DNA from: Anaerolineales bacterium
Lineage (GTDB): Bacteria > Chloroflexota > Anaerolineae > Anaerolineales > Villigracilaceae
Assembly (NCBI GenBank): GCA_030583885.1
Contig: CP129480.1
Span: 1-64,000 of the forward strand
Length of the DNA stretch: 64,000 nt
Direction: 5' to 3'
Shown here one piece after another: positions 7,752 through 15,147 of the stretch (its first letter is position 1; every line of letters starts with the position of its first letter). The notes beneath the pieces were generated by a model. The model had not been told where the DNA came from. It ran no database searches and worked only from the letters and a program-made list of their open reading frames with translations. The position numbers were made by a program, and so were the translations under genes.

Positions 7752-7886
7752 AATGTAGAGATCGCGGGTGCTCTCGTCATCAGTCAAAAAACCGTGCGCA
7801 ATCACGTCTCGAATATCTTCAACAAATTACAAGTGGCAGATCGCGCACAGACCATCATTCGTGCAAGGGATGCAAGATTGGGGTAA
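7752..7886 (+). pseudogene. Remnant of a LuxR-type response regulator C-terminus
   Basis: Only the end of a LuxR/GerE helix-turn-helix domain is present: VEIAGALVISQKTVRNHVSN followed by IFNKLQVADRAQTIIRARDA. In intact NarL/FixJ regulators this is the last 45 residues. The receiver domain and the first helices are missing, and the upstream in-frame text does not resemble a regulator. It is therefore a 5'-truncated remnant after the tetR gene. Confidence 0.7.
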
Positions 7887-7919
7887 GAAAATGTTAGTCA
7901 TGATTTTTCCAACCTAATG

Positions 7920-7978
7920 CAATGAACTATTAATCAAAATACCACCCCTCAAACGGAGAGGAGCGGTATTGTTCATTG
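7920..7978. repeat. Nested palindrome downstream of gene remnant
   Basis: An outer inverted repeat CAATGAAC / GTTCATTG (7920-7927 and 7971-7978) encloses a second one, AATACC-CCCCTC / GAGGAG-GGTATT. No poly-T follows, so it is not a clear terminator. It could be a small palindromic mobile repeat or an old terminator pair. The rest of 7887-8130 holds nothing I can identify. Confidence 0.45.
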
Positions 7979-8136
7979 GATCTTGGCCATCAAATTGATG
8001 GCGTACCAAAATTCAAGACGATCTGAATCTATAATTTCAAATAACCTTTATATTTTCGCAGATTATCTTATCATTTTCCACCGGGCTGTGTAATTATCCT
8101 GATGGATGTTCTGTTCCATTAAAATGTTCGGTCTCT

Positions 8137-8415
8137 TGTAACTTGAGAGTGGATTCAGGGGCAAGTTTCGCAAGTTCGCCCAATCAGTCAAGAATTTTTC
8201 TCGCATAACTTTGGACTCATGGCGAAATTCTCACATAACTTGAGACTCGATATTTTGGGTTTGAAATCCAGATATCTACAAGCGTTGCTCCATAAAGAGC
8301 GAAGACTTTATGTGATCTTCGCTCTTTTAGTCCCAAGTTACGAGAGACTGAAACTCACCGCATTGGTAAGGAATCCCAAGTTATGCGAGAATCCGAGTCC
8401 AGTCCCAAGATACAA
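8137..8415. repeat. Cluster of about six imperfect 20-bp repeats around a hairpin
   Basis: A motif close to CATAACTTGAGACTC recurs at about 8140, 8205 and 8233 in one direction and, inverted (CCAAGTTACGAGAGACT type), at about 8332, 8373 and 8403. Between the two groups lies a perfect 12-bp hairpin: AAAGAGCGAAGA (8294-8305) and TCTTCGCTCTTT (8316-8327), followed by TAG. The symmetry (three copies, hairpin, three inverted copies) suggests a non-coding mobile repeat or the end of an element. No convincing gene was found in 7887-8446. Confidence 0.45.
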
Positions 8416-8446
8416 AAGACTCTACACAAGGCAGACAACGATCATA

Positions 8447-9649
8447 TCACTGCCCCGGCCAGCCGATCTGCCCCTGCCCTTCACGCACTGCCCAATAGAT
8501 GACTCCACCCCAATTCCAGGAACGCTGATATTGAGGATTGCTGATACTGCCGGCACCATCCATGCGTCGCAGGGTCAGGTTGGTATCCCAGTAGGCGTCC
8601 GGCGTACCATCATTGTTGATATCCGCCATTCTCACGGCAGGTAGATTTGCCACAGCAGATGGGGGAATCTCTCCACCGCTAGAATGATTCTTCCATTCAT
8701 AGCCTGTGATGCCGCGATGCCCGGTTCCGCCACCGCAGTTGTAATTACCGTTGCCATTCGGACCGGCAAGGCAGCCTTCGATGGCTTCATACTCCTGATA
8801 ACGCAACTCCCAGAACAACTTGTAGGGGGCGCGTCCATTGCCAACGAATAAAGGCATGTCCCCGGGGAGTTCATCCAGTCCACTGACACTGCCTGCGAGC
8901 GTGGAAGCTCCCACTGCCGGATGGGAAGGCACTTCCCATTGAATTGTTTGGCTTGCGCCATTGGATAACATCAGATCTCCAATCAGAGGCAGAGTCACAA
9001 ACATGGGGCCCGCCGGTCGCAAGGTCAGGATCAGGCGTAGATTTTGCCAGTCGCCCACCTGTGGATGACTGGGCGATCCGCCGCCATTGGGAATATAGTT
9101 CACGCCACCTGATCCGGAGGATTCAGGCATACCGCCATTGCGGACAACGGTAGGCCAGCGAACAAGAGTCGCAGGATAAGGGCGCACGTCCAGATAGATC
9201 TCGGGAAACGTGACACGCGCACTTACGTTCCAGCCGTTGTTGGTACAGGTGATACCGCCAGCCGTTACAGAGAACGATGTACAGGGATGTTGAGGCGGTG
9301 TGGTATTGGGCAGTTCACAAGGCATGACTGCCGGCTGCTCGATGATATGCAGGACCTGCCCGGTGCAGTTATCCACCCGGATGGGAAACACCTTGCAGGA
9401 ACTGCTTTCCGCGTAATATTCAACCACCTGAAATGCTAGATGATTGCCGGGTGTGCAAGCGCCACCGCCATTGTTGTTATTGTTATTTCCACCGCCTTCC
9501 TCGCCGCCTCCTTCATTTCCGCCACTTGTGGTGCAGATGATGCTTCCATCCGGTTGAAAGGAACAGGATGGGGCAGACTGTGCCAGGACGGATAAAGGTT
9601 GAACGGAGATCAGGACGATCAGCAGAAGAAATAGACTGGCGCGTTTCAT
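8447..9649 (-). CDS. Secreted protein of unknown function in the Flp/TadE operon
   Basis: 400 residues beginning with a clear signal peptide (KRASLFLLLIVLISVQPLSV, cleavage near ALA/Q at about residue 24). A low-complexity linker of Gly, Glu and Asn (about 44-62) follows, then a mainly beta-rich region with several Cys pairs (CTPGNH, SSCKVF, DNCTGQV, PCTSF, ITCTNN) and a C-terminal half with GCLAGPNGNGNYNCGGGTGH. It resembles no family I know. As the last gene of an operon with a Flp pilin and TadE-like proteins, it is probably exported and surface-exposed, perhaps attached to the pilus or envelope. Its start overlaps the upstream stop by four bases (ATGA). Confidence 0.65.
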   Translation of the reverse strand: MKRASLFLLLIVLISVQPLSVLAQSAPSCSFQPDGSIICTTSGGNEGGGEEGGGNNNNNNGGGACTPGNHLAFQVVEYYAESSSCKVFPIRVDNCTGQVLHIIEQPAVMPCELPNTTPPQHPCTSFSVTAGGITCTNNGWNVSARVTFPEIYLDVRPYPATLVRWPTVVRNGGMPESSGSGGVNYIPNGGGSPSHPQVGDWQNLRLILTLRPAGPMFVTLPLIGDLMLSNGASQTIQWEVPSHPAVGASTLAGSVSGLDELPGDMPLFVGNGRAPYKLFWELRYQEYEAIEGCLAGPNGNGNYNCGGGTGHRGITGYEWKNHSSGGEIPPSAVANLPAVRMADINNDGTPDAYWDTNLTLRRMDGAGSISNPQYQRSWNWGGVIYWAVREGQGQIGWPGQ

Positions 9650-10662
9650 GGCGCGGCTCCCGATAACACGGAGAGGATATACTGCTTCTCGTTTTCATCC
9701 GTGAGAGACTGCCAGTTTTCCGGCAGCGTTTGCATGTCAAGATGATAGGTTGTGCTCAGCCACTTGGCATCCCAGGGCTGGGAGTCGTATAAGGTCGCCA
9801 CGGTTAGACGGTCGCTGGCATTTTCCTTTGCATTGGTGATCTCCAATTTGGGTTCCGTCTGTGTTCCAAGCCAGACCCATTGCCCATCGCCCAGGTACCC
9901 AAAGAGCAGAAAGGAACGCATGGGCGTGGCAGGCGATATGTACATGTGATCATTCAACGCATAGAGGATGTGAGTGTTCTCGGCATCCTCCACAACCAGA
10001 CAGATCACCGGATACTCACCGCCCCATATCTCGACACGATTGCCCTTGACCGAGGATGTCTCGAAACAACCGCGCAGGGCATAGGTTACGGCTGCTTTGC
10101 CATTCGCGTTAAGTCGCCATTCCTTGAATTCAGGATTCGGAGGAATGAAACTGACCGGTACATCCACGAGTTCTTTCGCATTTTTCGGGATCGTCACGGT
10201 TTCCATCTGTCTCATGGGCATATCTGTGAACCCAAGCAGTTCAGTGGCTTCGGCACGGCTGTAGCCTTCACGGACTGCCAACGCCCAGGCAATGCTTTTC
10301 TCCAAACCTTGATAGACACAGGCAGGCTGGATAATCTGATAATTCTCGCTGATCATGGTCGGTGTAAAGGACCACTCCGACGAATCGGTTGGACAGCCAA
10401 ACGAATCAACGCCACCCGATGGGCTGGTCACAATGGTTTCCGTTGCCACTGGTTCCATTGTCTGTGTCGGGAGGGTGACTGCTTCCGGTGTGGCTTGCAC
10501 ACGACTCATCAACAAGTAGCGATTCAAGCCTGCCATCCCTCCAGCCACGAACAGCAATAACAGGATCAGCCCGGTGACAACGGTGTAAATGCGGGGGTGC
10601 CGTTTCCCGGCAAGGTCTTTATAGGTCAATCCATCCAGGATCGTTTTCCAAAGGGATTTCAT
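9646..10662 (-). CDS. Membrane-anchored protein of unknown function
   Basis: 338 residues with one N-terminal membrane segment (VVTGLILLLLFVAGGMAGLN, about 28-47) after a basic cytoplasmic stretch of about 25 residues. A Thr/Pro/Val-rich spacer follows, then an extracytoplasmic domain with a few cysteines (GCPTDSSEW, PACVYQG, LRGCFETS, VICLVV). I do not recognise the family. ATG 10660-10662 has a GGAGAAGA ribosome site. It lies between the TadE-like genes and the secreted protein gene in a tight operon, so an envelope or pilus-linked role is inferred from position only. Confidence 0.6.
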   Translation of the reverse strand: MKSLWKTILDGLTYKDLAGKRHPRIYTVVTGLILLLLFVAGGMAGLNRYLLMSRVQATPEAVTLPTQTMEPVATETIVTSPSGGVDSFGCPTDSSEWSFTPTMISENYQIIQPACVYQGLEKSIAWALAVREGYSRAEATELLGFTDMPMRQMETVTIPKNAKELVDVPVSFIPPNPEFKEWRLNANGKAAVTYALRGCFETSSVKGNRVEIWGGEYPVICLVVEDAENTHILYALNDHMYISPATPMRSFLLFGYLGDGQWVWLGTQTEPKLEITNAKENASDRLTVATLYDSQPWDAKWLSTTYHLDMQTLPENWQSLTDENEKQYILSVLSGAAP

Positions 10663-10677
10663 TCTTCTCCAAAAAAA

Positions 10678-11094
10678 TTATTGATCTTCGCGGGTCACGC
10701 CATGCGCCAGATATCCAATGGCGCGCACGGTTACCCAGCGGGCGGGGAACAAGTACCCCGCCGATTGAACTTGAGCAGTGACATAACAGGCAGGACGCCC
10801 TTGATGTCGTCCACAGGAAACGGAGTTGAGGTGCGCGGATCCCGGTCGCTGTGAATTGAAGTAATTGGCGGCAATCCCGCTTCCAGCAGTAGTTGCCGTG
10901 ATGGTTCCATCCGGCAGGACCGTGATCTCCTGTGCGCCGGCATGGGCGGCAAGGTCGGCGGCTGCCACGGTCTCCATCACGCGCGCATTGGTCACCATGT
11001 AATCGAGGATGCCCAACAGAAAGAGCGACATGATGGGCATCAGGATGGCGAACAAGGCAACGGATTGTCCGCGTTCTTTGAATTTGATCTTCAT
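10678..11094 (-). CDS. TadE/TadG-like pilus assembly protein
   Basis: 138 residues. The N-terminus KFKERGQSVALFAILMPIMS, then LFLLGILDYMVTNARVMETV, has the TadE/TadG pattern: a short basic stretch, ERGQ, then one hydrophobic helix (about 11-32) followed by helical periplasmic text (AAADLAAHAGAQE). Such pseudopilins are processed and help assemble Flp pili. The rest has a Cys-rich patch (VSCGRHQGRPACYV) and ends with a beta-rich region. The start at ATG 11092-11094 overlaps the stop of the preceding gene (ATGA), which supports it over longer in-frame starts. Confidence 0.7.
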   Translation of the reverse strand: MKIKFKERGQSVALFAILMPIMSLFLLGILDYMVTNARVMETVAAADLAAHAGAQEITVLPDGTITATTAGSGIAANYFNSQRPGSAHLNSVSCGRHQGRPACYVTAQVQSAGYLFPARWVTVRAIGYLAHGVTREDQ

Positions 11095-11519
11095 CGCCAC
11101 TTTGCCTTCCAGGTCTCCGAGCGTGAGATGAACCACTCGCTGTTCCACCCGCTTTGACTCAAACCAAGCAAACCATCGAATAAGGTCGGCGCTTGAAACG
11201 AAATCAAACACTGACCCGGCTCGCCCGGTCCACTGGGCGGCGAGACCTGCACCCGATATTGCACGCCTGCTGTGGCAGACCAATCTGCATTCAGGGTCTG
11301 CCATGCGACGTTAACCGCATTGCGCCGGGCGCGGGCAGGATCGGGCGACTGTGAAAGGAATTGCGAACAGGCATAGGCAGCGGCGGTTGCCGCCGTGCGG
11401 GCCCGATGCGTCGGAATCCATGCCAACAAACCGAACGCCATGATGACTGCCAGCATTGCGAATAAGGCGGTCTCTGCCAGGGCTTGTCCGCGTTCGCCTT
11501 TTCGGTACAAGGCTTTCAT
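11091..11519 (-). CDS. TadE-like pilus assembly protein
   Basis: 142 residues. The start KALYRKGERGQALAETALFA followed by MLAVIMAFGLLAWIP is the classic TadE-like N-terminus: basic residues, GERGQALAE, and a single membrane helix (about 15-34). The mature part contains ATAAAYACSQFLSQ and ends with WFISRSETWKAKWR. It is the middle of three consecutive TadE-like genes, with ATGA overlaps at both ends, so the three products are probably made together and form minor pilins or a periplasmic assembly complex. Confidence 0.72.
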   Translation of the reverse strand: MKALYRKGERGQALAETALFAMLAVIMAFGLLAWIPTHRARTAATAAAYACSQFLSQSPDPARARRNAVNVAWQTLNADWSATAGVQYRVQVSPPSGPGEPGQCLISFQAPTLFDGLLGLSQSGWNSEWFISRSETWKAKWR

Positions 11520-11908
11520 TCAAAGCCTCCGGCGGGGGGTGGACCAGGATAGAAGCGCCAAAGGCGAAAGTTGGTCTCGGCGCGTTGCGCTTCAATCAGC
11601 TGGATGCCAAAGATCCAATTGCGCGAGTCCTCCACGCTGATCAGTGAACGTACCTGACGTGGACCGGTCTGACCAGCATTGATCCGGTCCGCGAGATCGG
11701 GCCATAAGACATTGTCACGGGCATGTTCGGTCGCCGGTGTGTTGTATGAACCGGAAGCGACACCCGTGATGAACACGCCCCAGTCCGTGGCAGCGGATCG
11801 GAAGGCATAGAACGCGGCGAAGGTCATGCCGAACAACAACAGGATCAGGACCGGCATGATCAGCGCGAACTCTGCCATCGTCTGCCCCTTTTCCTTCCAG
11901 CGGAACAT
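11516..11908 (-). CDS. TadE-like pilus assembly protein
   Basis: 130 residues starting MFRWKEKGQTMAEFALIMPV, then LILLLFGMTFAAFYAFRS: the textbook TadE motif (KGQTMAEFALIMP), with E13 in the position important for prepilin peptidase substrates. One membrane helix (about 11-33) is followed by a soluble part. The start ATG 11906-11908 lies 2 bp after the Flp pilin stop. It overlaps the next gene by ATGA. The Tad motor ATPases are not found nearby, so these genes depend on a machinery encoded elsewhere or lost. Confidence 0.78.
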   Translation of the reverse strand: MFRWKEKGQTMAEFALIMPVLILLLFGMTFAAFYAFRSAATDWGVFITGVASGSYNTPATEHARDNVLWPDLADRINAGQTGPRQVRSLISVEDSRNWIFGIQLIEAQRAETNFRLWRFYPGPPPAGGFE

Positions 11909-11910
11909 CT

Positions 11911-12090
11911 CTATCCGCCTCGCGCCATGCGCAGGGCTTCGATGCCGGCTTCGAAGGCGGCGATCAGTTCGTTGCGATAACGGGCGATCACGGCAATCGC
12001 GACCACACCGATGGCGCCCAGGATCAGGGCGTATTCGGCAAAGTCCTGACCATCCTCTTCGCGGATGAAACGTTTGAACAAAGTGAACAT
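11911..12090 (-). CDS. flp: Flp/Fap-type (type IVb) pilin
   Basis: A short gene of 59 codons (ATG 12088-12090, ribosome site AAAGGAGA, stop TAG 11911-11913). The product begins MFTLFKRFIREEDGQDFAEY, followed by ALILGAIGVVAIAVIARYR, which is the Flp pilin pattern: a short leader with Arg/Lys, EDGQD-AEY-AL, then one long hydrophobic helix. Flp pilins are the main subunits of Tad pili, used in adhesion and sometimes DNA uptake. Its place as first gene of the TadE-like operon is typical. It is easily missed because of its size. Confidence 0.85.
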   Translation of the reverse strand: MFTLFKRFIREEDGQDFAEYALILGAIGVVAIAVIARYRNELIAAFEAGIEALRMARGG

Positions 12091-12114
12091 GGAATCTCCT
12101 TTTTGAAATGAAAA

Positions 12115-12141
12115 TCGGCTGGCAGTTCAACTGCCAGCCGA
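12115..12141 (-). terminator. Rho-independent terminator after the CSC-type metal ATPase
   Basis: A 27-base palindrome with 13-bp arms (TCGGCTGGCAGTT / AACTGCCAGCCGA). On the minus strand it is followed by TTTTCATTT. It lies downstream of the ATPase gene ending at 12225 and just upstream of the Flp pilin gene, so it isolates the pilus operon from the metal operon. Confidence 0.75.
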
Positions 12142-12224
12142 CATCATAGTGATTCAGGTTGTGGGGAGGTTGGTCCGTGTCGCTTGTTGTTTGTTTTATA
12201 TGCCAGTGAAAAATCCCAATGTCA

Positions 12225-14312
12225 TTATTTTGACTTCAGCAACCTTGCCGAGTTCCCCATAATGCCAATATCAGGCAGGGATTGCGCTGCGGCAGCGAGA
12301 ACAGGCGGGAGGATACCCAGCGCGGCGAGAGATAATCCCACAAGGTTATAGATGGTTGTGAACGCCAGATTCGTCTTGACGATCCGCATGGTGCGGTGGG
12401 CGATCTTTAATACATCTGGCACCAAATTCCAGTCTTCGCGCATGAGGGCGATATGCGCCGCTTCGATGGCAACATCCGTGCCCGCCGCGCCCATTGCCAT
12501 GCCGACATTTGCCTGGGCAAGCGCGGGCGCATCGTTCACACCGTCGCCGATCATTACGACAACGTGTCCCTTTGCCTGATATTCCTTGACCACATCGATC
12601 TTGTGTTCTGGTAACAGATTTGCACGGTAGGAGACACCCAATTTTTCTGCCAGCGCGGAAGCTGTTCTTTCGTTATCTCCCGTGAGTAGTTCAATATGCC
12701 GAATCCCGAGCGAACGAACTTCAGCCAGTGCATTAGGAACTTCGGAACGTAAAGTGTCCGCTGCCGCGAACACGCCCACCAACTCCTGATCACGTTCCAT
12801 GAACAAGAGGGTCTTGCCTTGTGCTTCCAGGTCTTTGGCAATGGGCAATGATGCAGCAGAAGGGATCATGCGTCGATTGCCAATCCGAATAGCCTGGGCA
12901 TTGATGATTGCCTGAACTCCATGTCCAGGGATGGCTTCAAATTTTTCAGGTTCGACCAAAACGGCTTTTTCCTCACGAGCCATCATACGCACGGCTTCCG
13001 CCAGTGGATGTTCGGAGTAGCGTTCGGCAGAGGCAGCAAGACCCAGTAAATCGGAACGTGCTAACCCATTTAACGAAACTACATCCGTAATCTGCGGCTG
13101 TCCGAGGGTGAGCGTGCCAGTCTTATCCACCAACAGAACATCGGCGCGCGCCAGTAGTTCGAGATACTTGCCGCCTTTGATGAGCAATCCGCGTTTTGCG
13201 CTTGCGCCCACCGAGGCAAGCATGGCAACCGGAGTTGCCAGCGCGAAGGAACAGGAGCAGGCGACCAACAGGACAGCGGCAGTGGATAATGGATTACGGG
13301 TAAATAAGAAGGTCAACCCCGCAATGACAGCGACCACGGGCAGATACCAGGCGCTGAATTTATCGGCGATCTGTTGAACGTCAGCGCGATGCGCCTCAGC
13401 CTCTTCCACCATTTTGACCACGCGTCCGAAGGTGGTGTCCGTTCCAATTCGGTCCGCGCGGATGCGCAGACTACCCAGTTTGGCAATCGTTGCCGCATAC
13501 ACATGGGTTCCGTTTGCGGCTTCAACAGGCATGGATTCGCCTGTAATGGCAGATTGATCAATCGTGGCTTGACCGCTGATGACTTCGCCGTCCACAGCGA
13601 TCTTTTCGCCTGGACGGACGATGATCGTTTCACCGACTTTCACCTCGGTGACTGGGACTTCGACTTCCGCTCCATCGCGTTCCACACGAGCAGTTAATGG
13701 GGCGAGTGAGGTTAGTTCCTTTACCGCGCGGCGGGCAGATTCTGTGGTGAAGTTCTCGACATAATCACCGACTCGCATGAAGACAACGACAAGCGCCGCC
13801 GTGACCCATTGTCCAACCGCGAGTGCGGCAATGACACCGATGGTCATCAGGGTGTGCGAAATGATCTGACGTTTCAATGTGGCGCGGATGACGTTCAGAA
13901 AGACACGGTAACCGCCTGCGATGACCAACACGACACCCAACGGAAAGGGGACCAGGTCGTTGAGAAAATCGAACAAGCCCAAGCCTTCGCCGAAGATCAC
14001 TACACTGAGGATAATGGCGAACACACTGACCAGCAGGATCGTCAGTCGGCGGTTGAAATCGCCCATTGAAACAGGATCAGCTTTGGGTGAGTCCGAGGCG
14101 GGGACATCATAGCCAGCGCCCTGAACCGCTGTGCGAATGGCAGGCAAATCCACTTTGGATGGATCGAGTCGCACAATCGCTTTTTCGGTGCCAAGAAACA
14201 CATTGACGGATTGTACGCCAGGCAGTTTTTCGATGGCGTGTTGGACGTGTTGGGCGCATTCGGCACAGTCCATGCCTGAGATGGGAATTTCGAGGGTTTG
14301 TGGATTAGCCAT
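12225..14312 (-). CDS. P1B-type metal-transporting ATPase with CSC transmembrane motif
   Basis: 695 residues. An N-terminal heavy-metal-associated domain (about 6-70) carries GMDCAEC (C16, C19). Then come the actuator motif ITGES, the phosphorylation site DKTGTLT (Asp about 396), the SEHPLAEA histidine motif of P1B pumps, the hinge TGDNERT and GDGVNDAP. The ion-path motif in the sixth membrane helix reads ACSCSFALATP (C352-S-C354) where most copper and zinc pumps have CPC. The last helices contain QSLPDIGIMGNSARLL. The metal is therefore uncertain; the pump exports a soft cation. It is the last gene of a minus-strand set with a DUF2085 protein and a second P1B pump. Confidence 0.88.
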   Translation of the reverse strand: MANPQTLEIPISGMDCAECAQHVQHAIEKLPGVQSVNVFLGTEKAIVRLDPSKVDLPAIRTAVQGAGYDVPASDSPKADPVSMGDFNRRLTILLVSVFAIILSVVIFGEGLGLFDFLNDLVPFPLGVVLVIAGGYRVFLNVIRATLKRQIISHTLMTIGVIAALAVGQWVTAALVVVFMRVGDYVENFTTESARRAVKELTSLAPLTARVERDGAEVEVPVTEVKVGETIIVRPGEKIAVDGEVISGQATIDQSAITGESMPVEAANGTHVYAATIAKLGSLRIRADRIGTDTTFGRVVKMVEEAEAHRADVQQIADKFSAWYLPVVAVIAGLTFLFTRNPLSTAAVLLVACSCSFALATPVAMLASVGASAKRGLLIKGGKYLELLARADVLLVDKTGTLTLGQPQITDVVSLNGLARSDLLGLAASAERYSEHPLAEAVRMMAREEKAVLVEPEKFEAIPGHGVQAIINAQAIRIGNRRMIPSAASLPIAKDLEAQGKTLLFMERDQELVGVFAAADTLRSEVPNALAEVRSLGIRHIELLTGDNERTASALAEKLGVSYRANLLPEHKIDVVKEYQAKGHVVVMIGDGVNDAPALAQANVGMAMGAAGTDVAIEAAHIALMREDWNLVPDVLKIAHRTMRIVKTNLAFTTIYNLVGLSLAALGILPPVLAAAAQSLPDIGIMGNSARLLKSK

Positions 14313-14370
14313 TTAATCTCCTCTATCGTTATCATCAATTATCATTTCAACATTTGCAACCAACTGCCAA

Positions 14371-15135
14371 TTACAGTGACAGACCTGCTTTCTGAAATTT
14401 GAGTTCAATCCTTTGGGCCATATCATTCATGGTTGCCTCCACTTGGGGGAACGCAAACCAAACGATGCCGATTCCGAATATCACGCCAGTGATCAATCGC
14501 ATCCAGAGGTTGAAAGAACCAGCCGCATCGCCCGCATAGAATGTCGCTGGGAAAATGTGATTTGTCAGTGTGGCAAGCCAGGCATTGTTGTCGCGGAAAC
14601 TGTTGCCAAAGTCAATAATGTCACTGATGAGATGTGTGCCGCCATCAACTGCCATCGGTAATGCCGAGAGCATCAAGGCTCGAAAGGAAAGTGCAAATAG
14701 CTTTTTGCGGACAAAGCCATACGCCAGCGCGGAGATCCATAAACTCCCGTACCACCACGTAGTCCGTTCGCACCAAGCCACTTTCCAGCCCATCTGCTGG
14801 TTACCCAAAAACTGGCGCAGGACAAGTGGATTGTTGGTCGGCTGCCAGGCCGTTTGAATTTCAGACAGTGAATAGGTCATCTTTGACCCGAATAGAAAGT
14901 AAGATCGCTCCGGAAGTTGATGACATTCAAGCGCATAAATCAGGTAAATTACCTTTGCTGCACCTGTCCAGCCAAATTTCATAAATACTGGCGCGAGCCA
15001 GGGCAGACCTATAAAAAAACCCCAAGCTACCGCAAAAGCCAATAACCAGTTGCGGCTCAACCAATGAACTATGCGATTGGCGATCACTGCGCCAGATTTC
15101 TTACGTTTCACGACCTCTAAAGTACTTGTCTCCAT
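14371..15135 (-). CDS. DUF2085 family membrane protein
   Basis: 254 residues, with about five hydrophobic segments. The motif LECHQLPERSYFLFGSKMTY (about 69-88) is the conserved core of DUF2085: a Cys-His-Gln-x-Pro-x-Arg-Ser pattern between two membrane segments. A second conserved part is ALMLSALPMAVDGGTHLISD, with a DGG in membrane context. The invariant Cys and His could bind a metal. Function is unknown. It lies between two P1B ATPase genes in one operon (13 bp from the second pump), which supports a role in metal handling, though this is inference. Confidence 0.72.
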   Translation of the reverse strand: METSTLEVVKRKKSGAVIANRIVHWLSRNWLLAFAVAWGFFIGLPWLAPVFMKFGWTGAAKVIYLIYALECHQLPERSYFLFGSKMTYSLSEIQTAWQPTNNPLVLRQFLGNQQMGWKVAWCERTTWWYGSLWISALAYGFVRKKLFALSFRALMLSALPMAVDGGTHLISDIIDFGNSFRDNNAWLATLTNHIFPATFYAGDAAGSFNLWMRLITGVIFGIGIVWFAFPQVEATMNDMAQRIELKFQKAGLSL

Positions 15136-15147
15136 TGCTCTAACTCC

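Noticed and set aside
8219..8644. A 141-codon plus-strand frame over the repeat cluster
   Set aside because: It spans the hairpin and repeat units and the antisense of the secreted protein gene; no protein pattern and no ribosome site.
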